Shown: positions 25,278 through 33,665 of the stretch, piece after piece
Layout: each line of letters begins with the position of its first letter
How positions within the stretch are numbered: position 1 is the stretch's first letter
NCBI GenBank assembly: GCA_014800785.1
Contig: JAAVFK010000004.1
Span: 50,621-94,916, forward strand
Direction of reading: 5' to 3'
Source: Bacteroidales bacterium
GTDB lineage: Bacteria; Bacteroidota; Bacteroidia; Bacteroidales; Muribaculaceae
Length of the DNA stretch: 44,296 nucleotides
Notes under the pieces: model-generated
The model's input: the letters and a program-made list of their open reading frames with translations, nothing else
Told to the model about the DNA's origin: nothing
The model's database searches: none
Position numbers and translations under genes: made by a program

Positions 25278-26735
25278 ATGAATCTATCTGACAAGTTAAA
25301 AAAGAAAGTTTTCAGACAAATAGGCGAGACAGCCGACCGCCTCGGGCGTCCGGTTTACGTCGTCGGCGGCTATGTCCGCGATATATTTCTTAACCGGACC
25401 TCGGCCGATATCGATTTCGTGACCGTGGGCTCGGGAATCGAGCTTGCACGCGAGGTCGCCAAGGATCTTCCCGGCAAGAACCGCCTCTCTGTCTTCGCCA
25501 CATACGGCACCGCCCAGATCCGCCACCGCGATCTCGAACTCGAATTCGTCGGCGCCCGCAAAGAGTCATACCGCCGCGACTCGCGCAACCCCATTGTGGA
25601 GAACGGCACCCTCGACGACGACCAGCGCCGCCGTGATTTCACCATCAACGCGATGGCAATATCACTCAATGCCGACACATTCGGTGAGGTCGTCGATCCC
25701 TTCGGCGGTCTTGAGGACCTCGACCGCAAGATCATCCGCACACCGCTTGATCCCGACATCACCTTCTCTGACGACCCGCTCCGGATGATGCGCGCGATCC
25801 GATTCGCCACCCAGCTTGAATTCGACATTCTCCCCGAGACCTTCGAAGCCATCAGACGCAATGCTTCGCGAATCGAGATCATCACCAAGGAGCGCATAAA
25901 CGACGAACTCGGAAAGATCATGCGTGCCCGGCGCCCTTCAATCGGTCTGGACCTTCTCGAAAAAGCCGGACTGATGGAACTGATCTTCCCCGAGATACAC
26001 GCTCTGAAAGGGGTCGAGACGAAAGAGGGACGCGGACACAAGGACAACTTCTACCATACGCTCCAGGTTGTCGACAACGTTGCCGCACGCTCCGACAACG
26101 AGTGGTTACGTTGGGCCGCACTGCTCCACGATGTGGGCAAACCTGTGACCAAAGAGTGGGAACCCGGAACAGGGTGGACCTTCCGCAACCATAATTTCAT
26201 CGGCGAGAAGATGATTCCGCCACTCTTCCGCAAGATGAAGCTCCCGATGAACGAGAAGATGAAATATGTCGCCAAGCTCGTAGGCCTCCACATGCGGCCT
26301 CAGCAGGTCGGCGAGGAGAAGGTCAGCGACAGCGGAGTGCGCCGTCTCCTGACCGACGCAGGCGAAGATATTGAGGATCTCATGATCCTCGCCGAAAGCG
26401 ACCTCACCTCAAAGAACCCCGTGAAGGTGCGCACAGCACTTGAAGGATTCGCCCATCTGCGCGAGCGCATGGCTGACCTTAAGGACGCCGACGCCTACCG
26501 CAACTGGAAGAACCCTATCCGTGGCGATGAAGTTATGGAGCGCCTTGGAATTCCCCCCTGCCCTCGCCTCGGCCAGCTCCTACAGCAGGTCAAGGACGCA
26601 ATCCTCGACGGCCACGTGGCCAACGACCACGATGCCGCCTGGGCATATCTCGAAACCCTCGTCACCCCAGAAGACCGCGGATCTGCAGGCGGCACATCCA
26701 CCTCCAAAAGCTCGGCTCCCGATTCTGCTTGTTGA
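25278..26735 (+). CDS. cca: CCA tRNA nucleotidyltransferase with HD domain
   Basis: This enzyme adds or repairs the CCA 3' end of tRNAs, or in some relatives polyadenylates RNA. The 485-aa protein has the class II nucleotidyltransferase head: GGYVRDIFLNRTSADIDFVT (about 34-53) with the catalytic Asp pair, DDDQRRRDFTINAMA and DDPLRMMRAIRFA, then the tRNA-binding helices and an HD domain with LLHDVGK (near 282). The ATG at 25278 is preferred to a TTG nine bases upstream. CCA-adding and poly(A) polymerase activities are hard to separate by sequence. It ends the plus-strand gene string and converges on the GH97 gene. Confidence 0.92.
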   Translation: MNLSDKLKKKVFRQIGETADRLGRPVYVVGGYVRDIFLNRTSADIDFVTVGSGIELAREVAKDLPGKNRLSVFATYGTAQIRHRDLELEFVGARKESYRRDSRNPIVENGTLDDDQRRRDFTINAMAISLNADTFGEVVDPFGGLEDLDRKIIRTPLDPDITFSDDPLRMMRAIRFATQLEFDILPETFEAIRRNASRIEIITKERINDELGKIMRARRPSIGLDLLEKAGLMELIFPEIHALKGVETKEGRGHKDNFYHTLQVVDNVAARSDNEWLRWAALLHDVGKPVTKEWEPGTGWTFRNHNFIGEKMIPPLFRKMKLPMNEKMKYVAKLVGLHMRPQQVGEEKVSDSGVRRLLTDAGEDIEDLMILAESDLTSKNPVKVRTALEGFAHLRERMADLKDADAYRNWKNPIRGDEVMERLGIPPCPRLGQLLQQVKDAILDGHVANDHDAAWAYLETLVTPEDRGSAGGTSTSKSSAPDSAC

Positions 26736-26768
26736 GCGACGCCGAGCGAATCTCATCTCCCGAACATT

Positions 26769-26816
26769 CCGAAACAAACAAAATGGCCCACGTTCACACG
26801 CAGGCCATTTTTTCGG
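26769..26816. terminator. bidirectional terminator between cca and the GH97 gene
   Basis: The inner stem AAAATGGCC/GGCCATTTT (26780-26788 and 26803-26811) is topped by a 14-base loop, with an outer CCGAAA/TTTCGG pairing. On the plus strand it runs into TTTTTTC, and on the minus strand into TTTTGTTTGTTT. It lies between convergent genes and can serve both. Confidence 0.82.
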
Positions 26817-26850
26817 AACATTTGTTTTCAATATAATAACCTAATAATCC

Positions 26851-28965
26851 TCATTTTTTGTGGGCTTTCTTAGTGATCCGGATGGCTGCGCCACCACCGG
26901 GAGCGAGACGCTGTTTCAGCTTCTGGCCCGGCTTCACGTCGACCGTGCGGATTCTGTAAGCCTGCGGATTCTCCTTCCAGTCAGCGTCGGGAGCATCCTC
27001 ATAGATGGTTGCAACATACTTCTCTCCTTTCGGGAGGAAGCTGAGGTCGATCGTCGCCACGCGGGCCTTGTCGTCGGTGATCGCTCCGACATACCAGTCG
27101 TCGGAGTTCTTGTCGCGACGGGCCACGGTGATATAGCGGTTCGGCTCTGCTTCGAGATACTTCGAATCGGACCAGTCTACCGGTACATCCTTAATGAACT
27201 GGAACGCATCTGGGAAACGCTCGTAGTTCTCGGGCAGATCACATACCATCTGCATCGGCGAGGGCATCGTCAGATACAATGCCAGCTGGCGCGCGAGCGT
27301 CGTGCCGGCCTGAGAGTCCTTGCCCTCGTTATAATAGCTCATACGGGTCTCGAAGAGACCGGGAGTGTAGTCCATCGGACCACCCTTCAGACGGGTGAAG
27401 GGAAGGATCGTGGTGTGAGACGGGGGGTTGCCGCCCATTGACTCGAACTCGCCGCCGCGCGCCGATTCCTGGGCGAGCCAGTTCGGATATGTGCGGGCGA
27501 GGCCGGTCGGACGTGGAGCCTCGTGACTGTCGACCATGATCTGATATTCGGCCGCACGCTCGATCACATGTTTCGCGTGGTCCACCATCCACTGTGAGGT
27601 GTGGTGTTCCGAACGCGGAATGATCGCACCTACATAGCCGGTCTTCACTGCGTCATAGTTGTTGTCTTTCATAAACTGGAAAGCGCGGTCGAGCTGAAGC
27701 TCATAGTCGGCTGCGTTGGCCGCAGTCTCGTGATGCATGATCAGCTTGACGCCTTTCTCTTTCGCGTAATCGCGGAGCGCGGGGAGATCGAAATCGGGAT
27801 AGGGTTTGTCAAAAAGGAACTGGCGGTTCTTGCGATAGCCGGCCCAGTCTTCCCAACCCTCGTTCCATCCTTCGACCAGCACACCGTCGATTCCGTGTTT
27901 GGCGGCGAAGTCGATATACTTCTTAACGTTCTCCGTGTTTGCCGGATGACGTCCGTTGGGGGTAAGTTTCGTGTAGTCGGTCACACCCGGCTTGGCCGAG
28001 TGGTCGTCCGAATATGCCCAGGTCTTCTCGTTGCCTGTGAACATCTCCCACCACACGCCGACGAACTTCATCGGTTTGATCCACGACGTGTCCTCGATCT
28101 TTGAGGGCTCGTTTAGATTGTAGATCAGCTGAGAGGCGAGGATGTCGCGCGCGTCGTCGCTGACGATCAGCGTGCGCCAGGGGGTGTTAAAGGGGAGCTG
28201 GAGATAGGCGCTGACACCGAGACGGTCCGGAACGAGATGGGATTTCATCGCGTAGTTGGCGGTGTCGACGTCAAGGAGCATGGCGGGATAGCCGTCGAGA
28301 GCAGCCTCGTGAGCATTCACATAAACGCCGTCGGTCGTCTTGATGAGCATCGGCGTCTGAATGGTCGTGCCGCCGGTGCGCTGTGCTTCGGTGTGGCGCG
28401 TGTAGTTATTCAGAGCCTCGGGAAGTTCGGTAAAGGTAGTCTCGGACCACAGATATTCGTCCGTGTCGTAATCACCGGGGATGGCGAACAGTGTGTGGTT
28501 GTCGGTATAGTTGAACTCGGTCAGCTCATCTTTGAGCGTGAGGTAGTTCGGGCCGTTCTGGAGCGGAAGCTCATAGCGGAAGCCGAGTCCATCATCGAAA
28601 ACGCGAAAACGGAGCGTCATCTCGCGGTCCGGATTGTCGGCCTTGAGTTTGACGGCCAGCTCGCGGAAGTGGTCGCGGACATCGGAGTATTCACCCCATA
28701 CGGGCTGCCACGTGCGGTCTACGGTCACCGTGTCGGTATCCACGATACGGAAACCGTCGGTGAACTTCGTCTCGTCCGACACGAGACCGAGACGACCGGG
28801 AGCGACGAGGGTCTTTCCCTTATAGTCGACCGAGTAAACGGGGACACCCTGAGCGTCCACATCGACCACGAGCTTCAGATCACCCGAAGGAGAAGTTATT
28901 TCGGCGGCGGCCATATTCATGGCCGCCGTCAAAATAAGCGTAGATATTACAAAAGTTTTCTTCAT
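26851..28965 (-). CDS. susB: GH97 alpha-glucosidase (SusB-like)
   Basis: A 704-aa glycoside hydrolase of family 97 with a signal peptide (TLILTAAMNMAAA), expected in the periplasm. SusB releases glucose from maltooligosaccharides with inversion. Two acidic catalytic positions of the inverting type are kept: HEAPRPTG (Glu near 480) and ESARGGEFE (Glu near 504, in RGGE). LIMHHETAANAADYELQ and YVGAIIPRSEHH are also family motifs. The N-terminal beta-sandwich (about 20-280) precedes the barrel. It is the last gene of the starch locus, 35 bases after the GH13 gene. It differs from SusB of B. thetaiotaomicron in its place at the 3' end rather than before susC. Confidence 0.93.
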   Translation of the reverse strand: MKKTFVISTLILTAAMNMAAAEITSPSGDLKLVVDVDAQGVPVYSVDYKGKTLVAPGRLGLVSDETKFTDGFRIVDTDTVTVDRTWQPVWGEYSDVRDHFRELAVKLKADNPDREMTLRFRVFDDGLGFRYELPLQNGPNYLTLKDELTEFNYTDNHTLFAIPGDYDTDEYLWSETTFTELPEALNNYTRHTEAQRTGGTTIQTPMLIKTTDGVYVNAHEAALDGYPAMLLDVDTANYAMKSHLVPDRLGVSAYLQLPFNTPWRTLIVSDDARDILASQLIYNLNEPSKIEDTSWIKPMKFVGVWWEMFTGNEKTWAYSDDHSAKPGVTDYTKLTPNGRHPANTENVKKYIDFAAKHGIDGVLVEGWNEGWEDWAGYRKNRQFLFDKPYPDFDLPALRDYAKEKGVKLIMHHETAANAADYELQLDRAFQFMKDNNYDAVKTGYVGAIIPRSEHHTSQWMVDHAKHVIERAAEYQIMVDSHEAPRPTGLARTYPNWLAQESARGGEFESMGGNPPSHTTILPFTRLKGGPMDYTPGLFETRMSYYNEGKDSQAGTTLARQLALYLTMPSPMQMVCDLPENYERFPDAFQFIKDVPVDWSDSKYLEAEPNRYITVARRDKNSDDWYVGAITDDKARVATIDLSFLPKGEKYVATIYEDAPDADWKENPQAYRIRTVDVKPGQKLKQRLAPGGGAAIRITKKAHKK

Positions 28966-29000
28966 CTAACAAATGTCTTATTCCTTTGTAAGGAACGAGA

Positions 29001-30326
29001 TTAGTTCATCAGAATTGTGTATTCGTAGGGTTCGAGCTCGATCACCACGCCAGCGTTCGTGTCCTCACCGGTCAGAAGATCGGTCATCGGAGCGCCGAGC
29101 AGAGAGATCGGGGTCTTGATGGTCTTCTCCTCGCCGGTGGTGTTCACGGCTACGAGGAGATAGTGGCCCGGAATCTCGCGGGTGAAGCAAACTACCTTGT
29201 CTTTCGAGTAGTCTTTGAGTTCGCCGCGACGAACCTCTGCAGACTGCTTGAACGCTCCGTTGATCGCCTTGTACTTGGCGGTCAGTACGCTTGAGAAGGT
29301 GAGCTTCTTGTAATCGAAGAACGAGAGTTTGCCTTTCAGTCCCTCGACATCCATCGAAGAATAGATCATCGGAGTGCCGTTGAGCATCGAAGCGAGAACA
29401 TAGGCGGCGGGAGTACCCTCGGATGCGCCGAACATCTTGTCAACCTCATTTTCAGCAGCCACGTCGTGGTTGAACGCATAGCGGAGGATAGACTTGCCGT
29501 CGGGAACCTGTGCGAGAGCCTCGCGGGCCTCCTTGACTACATCTTCGGGTTTACCGCCATTGAACGCGGCCGAGATAGTCGGAGCGCTGTTCCAGTCATA
29601 GATCATGTCGAACCCATCTGCATAGAACGAAGTCTTTGAAGACTCGGCGAGCATGATGATGTTAGGATCCACCTCCTGAAGTTCGGCGATAAGATCTGTC
29701 CAGAAAGCATCGGGCACGCCGTCGGCATAGTCACAACGATAGCCGTCGATACCTGCTTCCTTCACCCAGTAGAGCATCGCGTCTTTCATCGCGGTGCAGA
29801 GATCAGGATTATTGAAATCAAGTTGAGCAACGTCAGACCAGCCGGAGGGTGCAACGATGTTGCCGTTCTCATCGTGAACATACCAGTCGGGGTGATCCTT
29901 GATCCAGGCGTGGTCCCAGGCGGTGTGGTTGGCGACGAAGTCGAGAAGGACTTTCATACCTTTGGACTGCGCGTCTTTCACGAGAGCCTGCAGATCGGCG
30001 AGGGTGCCATATTTGGGGTTCACCTTGGTGAAGTCCTTAACAGCATAGGGAGAGCCGAAGCCGTTCAGAACGCCGGGCTCGTAAACGGGCATGATCCAGA
30101 GGATATCGCACCCCATGTCAGAGATGCGGGGAAGCTCGGCCTGAAGAGCTTTCAGACAGTCGTCCTCTGCGAAGAAGCGGGGGTTGGCCTGATAAACGAC
30201 GTTGGTCGAAACCTCATTGCCGATCACCGGCAGAGAGGGATTGTCAGGCATATCTATCTCGTACGATTTCTGGCAACCGCCGAGTGCGAGAGCTGCGATC
30301 GCAGCTATGATACTGAATTTTTTCAT
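29001..30326 (-). CDS. susG: GH13 alpha-amylase lipoprotein (SusG-like)
   Basis: A 441-aa surface amylase candidate with lipobox LGGC (Cys18). The GH13 barrel shows the four conserved regions: DFVANHT (129-135), GYRCDYAD with nucleophile Asp199, LAESS with acid/base Glu228, and FNHDV with Asp288. A C-terminal beta domain (about 360-441) follows. It is much shorter than B. thetaiotaomicron SusG (about 690 aa) and lacks room for the inserted CBM58 starch-binding module, so starch binding is probably left to the neighbouring lipoproteins. It lies 62 bases after the CBM26 gene, with a hairpin in the gap, and 35 bases before the GH97 gene. Confidence 0.93.
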   Translation of the reverse strand: MKKFSIIAAIAALALGGCQKSYEIDMPDNPSLPVIGNEVSTNVVYQANPRFFAEDDCLKALQAELPRISDMGCDILWIMPVYEPGVLNGFGSPYAVKDFTKVNPKYGTLADLQALVKDAQSKGMKVLLDFVANHTAWDHAWIKDHPDWYVHDENGNIVAPSGWSDVAQLDFNNPDLCTAMKDAMLYWVKEAGIDGYRCDYADGVPDAFWTDLIAELQEVDPNIIMLAESSKTSFYADGFDMIYDWNSAPTISAAFNGGKPEDVVKEAREALAQVPDGKSILRYAFNHDVAAENEVDKMFGASEGTPAAYVLASMLNGTPMIYSSMDVEGLKGKLSFFDYKKLTFSSVLTAKYKAINGAFKQSAEVRRGELKDYSKDKVVCFTREIPGHYLLVAVNTTGEEKTIKTPISLLGAPMTDLLTGEDTNAGVVIELEPYEYTILMN

Positions 30327-30353
30327 CTTCTGTTATTAGAGAAAGATTGGGTG

Positions 30354-30383
30354 GCAGGAGAGACACCGGAGTCTCTCTCCTGC
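30354..30383 (-). other. intercistronic hairpin before the GH13 gene
   Basis: Ten-base perfect arms (30354-30363, 30374-30383) with a 10-base loop fill the gap between the CBM26 lipoprotein and the GH13 gene. On the minus strand it is followed by CACCCAATCTTTCTC. It may be a partial terminator or an RNA-stabilising hairpin giving more binding protein than enzyme. Confidence 0.6.
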
Positions 30384-30388
30384 TGCAC

Positions 30389-31825
30389 TTATTTTACGAG
30401 TTCAGCCTTGTCAGGATAAGCGATGATATAATAATCCTTATCGGCTGTGATCGACAGGGCATCATACTGATTGGCGTCGGAACCGACGTTGAAGATCAGA
30501 TTATAGCTTTCGCCTGCACCTTTGAAAGGGAAGACGAGATACTCGATACCATCAATTGTCTTAGTCTCGCTCGCGTGAGCGCCGGGCCATCCACCGAAAA
30601 GTTCCTTCGCACCGTAGGCATATACCGCGAAGTCAGCCCAACCGGTCTTGTTCTCGATATAGAGGGCATAGTCCTCACCTTCTTCAGGATCCGGACCCGG
30701 TGTCGGAGGCTCCACGGTTCCGGGATTATAGGTCGCGGGATCGATCTCGGTAGCGCCGGTTGCAGTCAGCTCCACATATACATCGCGGTCAAGGTTGAAT
30801 ACAACCACGTCATCGACCTGAACACCGTTGCCGTTGTTGAGGATGATATGCTGCTCGCCTACGTTGATATTGGCCTCACCGAGGTCAAAGTAGGTGTACT
30901 TCACTCCGTTAATGGTAGTCTGACCCGTAGGGCTCATACCGGGCCATGTGCCGAGAAGATCGTTGACAGCTCCCCACGTATAGAGATAGAGCGCATCCCA
31001 ACCGGTCAGGTCAGCTACATAGATTGTATAGCCGTCATGTTCCACCGTTGAAGAGGGATCGAAAGGAACGACTCCGTCAGGAGTAAGCTCTACATAGTAG
31101 TCCTGATCAAGTGTTACATCAAAGTCAGCGAGCTGTTTGCCGCCGCCATTGTTGTTGAAGATAAGGTGCTCTGTAAGACCTTCGTTTGCAGCACCTGTAT
31201 CGAAATACTTATAGGACACACCGTTCATCACGACAGTGCCGGTTGCCTTCACACCGGGCCATCCGCCAAAGATTTCGGCGTCACCCCAAGCGTAAAGTGT
31301 GAGTTCATCATAGCCGCTGTTGTCTACGACATAGATAACATAACCGTCGTGGTCGATATCGCCGGGATTGTTCGACAGGAAGCCGTCGGCCCACTGCTCG
31401 ACAACCACATTCAGACGACCGCCGACTTTGGGCGCATCGCGGTGAACGACGGGCTGATTCTGTGCGGAACGCTCCTCGCCCTGCTCCATCGAAACGAAGG
31501 TGTAGCCGTCGGCGAGAGTCTTGCCGTCAACGAATGTTTTCGGATCGAGATAGATACCCCACTTGCCGTTGGTATCCCGGGCTTTCTCAAGCTCCCAGAG
31601 AGGGTTGCCGATAGCCTCCTCGCCGCCGTTGAACGGACCGGTGATATAGATCTTGTCGGTAGGCATTGTTGCCTGGGGAACGATCACCTCGAGAAGCTGG
31701 TAGCCCGGACGGGTTTCGAATCGAGGCATCTCGATGTCGAAGATGATGTCATCCTTCTGACATCCCACCATCATCGGCAGGAGCAGAAAGAGTGAAAGGA
31801 AACAGAATATATTGAATTTCTTCAT
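30389..31825 (-). CDS. SusE/SusF-position lipoprotein with three CBM26-like repeats
   Basis: A 478-aa outer-surface lipoprotein (lipobox MVGC, Cys22). Residues about 30-150 form an N-terminal domain like those of SusE/SusF. Three tandem repeats of about 95 residues follow (about 160-255, 264-360 and 385-478). Each has the pattern of a CBM26-like starch-binding module: a start such as YTIYVADLTGWDALYLYTWG, a GGWPG or GTWPG turn, a YKYFDTG strand, a LIFNNNGGGKQ segment and a YYVEL end. A Pro-rich linker (about 367-384) precedes the third. In the third repeat the YAWG tryptophan is replaced (YAYG), perhaps weakening binding. It lies 14 bases after susD. It probably captures starch; start codon at 31825. 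Confidence 0.85.
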   Translation of the reverse strand: MKKFNIFCFLSLFLLLPMMVGCQKDDIIFDIEMPRFETRPGYQLLEVIVPQATMPTDKIYITGPFNGGEEAIGNPLWELEKARDTNGKWGIYLDPKTFVDGKTLADGYTFVSMEQGEERSAQNQPVVHRDAPKVGGRLNVVVEQWADGFLSNNPGDIDHDGYVIYVVDNSGYDELTLYAWGDAEIFGGWPGVKATGTVVMNGVSYKYFDTGAANEGLTEHLIFNNNGGGKQLADFDVTLDQDYYVELTPDGVVPFDPSSTVEHDGYTIYVADLTGWDALYLYTWGAVNDLLGTWPGMSPTGQTTINGVKYTYFDLGEANINVGEQHIILNNGNGVQVDDVVVFNLDRDVYVELTATGATEIDPATYNPGTVEPPTPGPDPEEGEDYALYIENKTGWADFAVYAYGAKELFGGWPGAHASETKTIDGIEYLVFPFKGAGESYNLIFNVGSDANQYDALSITADKDYYIIAYPDKAELVK

Positions 31826-31839
31826 TATGGTGTCAGATA

Positions 31840-33645
31840 TTAATAGTTAGGATTCTGGACAAGGCCCGGGTTGACCATCAGAGCGGTCGCGGGGAGCGGG
31901 TACCACTCATACTTGCGGTCACGCTTGGCGGGGAGCTCACGGTCAGCCTCTGTCGCACGGCCGAAGAACCACCACTGGCCCTGGGTGAATTTGTCAAAGC
32001 GGCGGAGGTCAGTGCGGCGGCGACGACCCTCGTCAAGATATTCGAGACCCCATTCGCTGAGCATCCAGTCGAGGTCGAAGGCGGTGAAGCCGGGACCCGG
32101 CTTTTCGAGTTCTGCCATATCGGCCGCGTTGAAGTAACGCTGACGAACGTTGTTGACAAGTTCTTTCGCGCCGTTGACGTTCCCCTTTCTCAGGCGGCAC
32201 TCAGCCAGGGTGTAGTAAACCTCGGCGAGACGGAACTGAACTTCATCAGCCTCACGATAATCCTTGCCGGCGGTCGAGGGATAGAAAGGATAGCGCATCA
32301 GACGGTAACCTGAGTTGGTCTCACCCCAACGCGGGCTCATTACAGTCTCGAGATCGCGGCCCAGGTTCTGGAAAGTACCAACCTGGTCTACGAAGATCAG
32401 AGGTTTGTCCTGAAGGTCCGCATCAGCGGCGATAGGATCTCCCGTCACATAGTCGACCTGATTACCCATAAGGAAAAGGCCGTGCCAGTTGCCGGCAGCG
32501 TCTACAGTATAGGGCTGGCGGCGGATATCCTTCTCGTTCATACGGTCGAAGGGGGCGCCGAGCTTGTCGCCGTAGTCAAAGATGAAGCTCTTCGCGCCGG
32601 TGCTGCCTGCATAGGGAACGAGCGTACCGCTGTTATCTTTCGACGGAACCACACAACAGCAGTTCCAGCCGGTCATATCACACTCGAAGTCGAAGATCGG
32701 GCCGTATGCGAGCGGGAGCATCGGAGTCACACGGTTGTTCGCAATCTGGTAGTTATAGTGGCCCGGATCCATCGCAAAGGCAAACACAACCTCGGGACAC
32801 GTGTTGTTGTTGGCAGCGTAAATATCGCGGTAGTCAGTCACAAGGTTATACTGGCCATACTTGCCGTCTATGATTTCCTGAGCGAGAGTAGCACATTCGT
32901 CATAACGGTCTGTACCGGTCCAGAGCTCCGAGTTGAGGAGCAGACGCATCTTGAGGATACGGTTCATGCCCATATTGAGTTCGGTGCGGGTGAGGTTCGA
33001 ACCATCTTCCATGCGGAGATCCTCATAACATGCATCGAGTTCGTCGGCAATGAACTGCCACATCTTCTGACAGCCTACGTTGAAGTCGGTGTCGATCGAA
33101 CCGGGAACCGAACCGCCTGCGGCGGTATTCAAAGGTAGCGCTCCACCCCAAAGTTCGAAGTTATTGTAGTAACACCATGCGCGCATCGTACGCACCTGTG
33201 CGATATATACCTTGAGCTCCTCTTCCTTCATTCCGAGTTTGGAGGCATCGAGAGCTTCGAGGTCATGGATCACATTGTTGCAGAGACCGATGGTTTCCCA
33301 GGCGTGTTCCCAGGCATCCTTAACGATTTTTGACTCTGAATTCCAGGTCTGGCTCGAAAGCACGAATTTCTCGGCCTCGTCCCAACCCCACGCACCGCCG
33401 TTCCATGTACGCCACGCAACCTGATCGGCAGGAAGCTCGTTGAGGAAGTGGAAAAACTCAGCCATACCATCCATGGCGCTGGTGTAGATCCTCGCCACAG
33501 CACCCTGGACACTCTTCGCGTCCTGATAGTAAACCGAAGCGTCGATCCTGTCGAAGGTCTTTTCATCGAGGTCGGTACATGACGACGCACCGGCTACGAT
33601 TGCGGCCGCACCGAGCAGGCCGTATATATGAAGCTTGATATTCAT
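31840..33645 (-). CDS. susD: SusD-like starch-binding lipoprotein
   Basis: A 601-aa surface lipoprotein (lipobox ASSC, Cys23) of the SusD/RagB family, which caps the SusC transporter and binds the glycan before import. Family features are the N-terminal DLDEKTFDRIDASVYY, ARIYTSAMDG near residue 51, the TPR-like helices with VRTMRAWCYYNNFELWGGALP (about 152-172), and the C-terminal VQFRLAEVYYTLAECRLRKG (about 480-500) and EWGLEYLDEGRRRRTDLRRFDKF, cited by its parts EWGLEYLDEGRR and RTDLRRFDKF. The gene lies 20 bases after susC and 14 bases before the CBM26 gene, so it is co-transcribed. Starch as target is inferred from the neighbouring GH13, GH97 and CBM26 genes. Confidence 0.94.
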   Translation of the reverse strand: MNIKLHIYGLLGAAAIVAGASSCTDLDEKTFDRIDASVYYQDAKSVQGAVARIYTSAMDGMAEFFHFLNELPADQVAWRTWNGGAWGWDEAEKFVLSSQTWNSESKIVKDAWEHAWETIGLCNNVIHDLEALDASKLGMKEEELKVYIAQVRTMRAWCYYNNFELWGGALPLNTAAGGSVPGSIDTDFNVGCQKMWQFIADELDACYEDLRMEDGSNLTRTELNMGMNRILKMRLLLNSELWTGTDRYDECATLAQEIIDGKYGQYNLVTDYRDIYAANNNTCPEVVFAFAMDPGHYNYQIANNRVTPMLPLAYGPIFDFECDMTGWNCCCVVPSKDNSGTLVPYAGSTGAKSFIFDYGDKLGAPFDRMNEKDIRRQPYTVDAAGNWHGLFLMGNQVDYVTGDPIAADADLQDKPLIFVDQVGTFQNLGRDLETVMSPRWGETNSGYRLMRYPFYPSTAGKDYREADEVQFRLAEVYYTLAECRLRKGNVNGAKELVNNVRQRYFNAADMAELEKPGPGFTAFDLDWMLSEWGLEYLDEGRRRRTDLRRFDKFTQGQWWFFGRATEADRELPAKRDRKYEWYPLPATALMVNPGLVQNPNY

Positions 33646-33665
33646 TTGGATCAGTTGTGAAAAGA

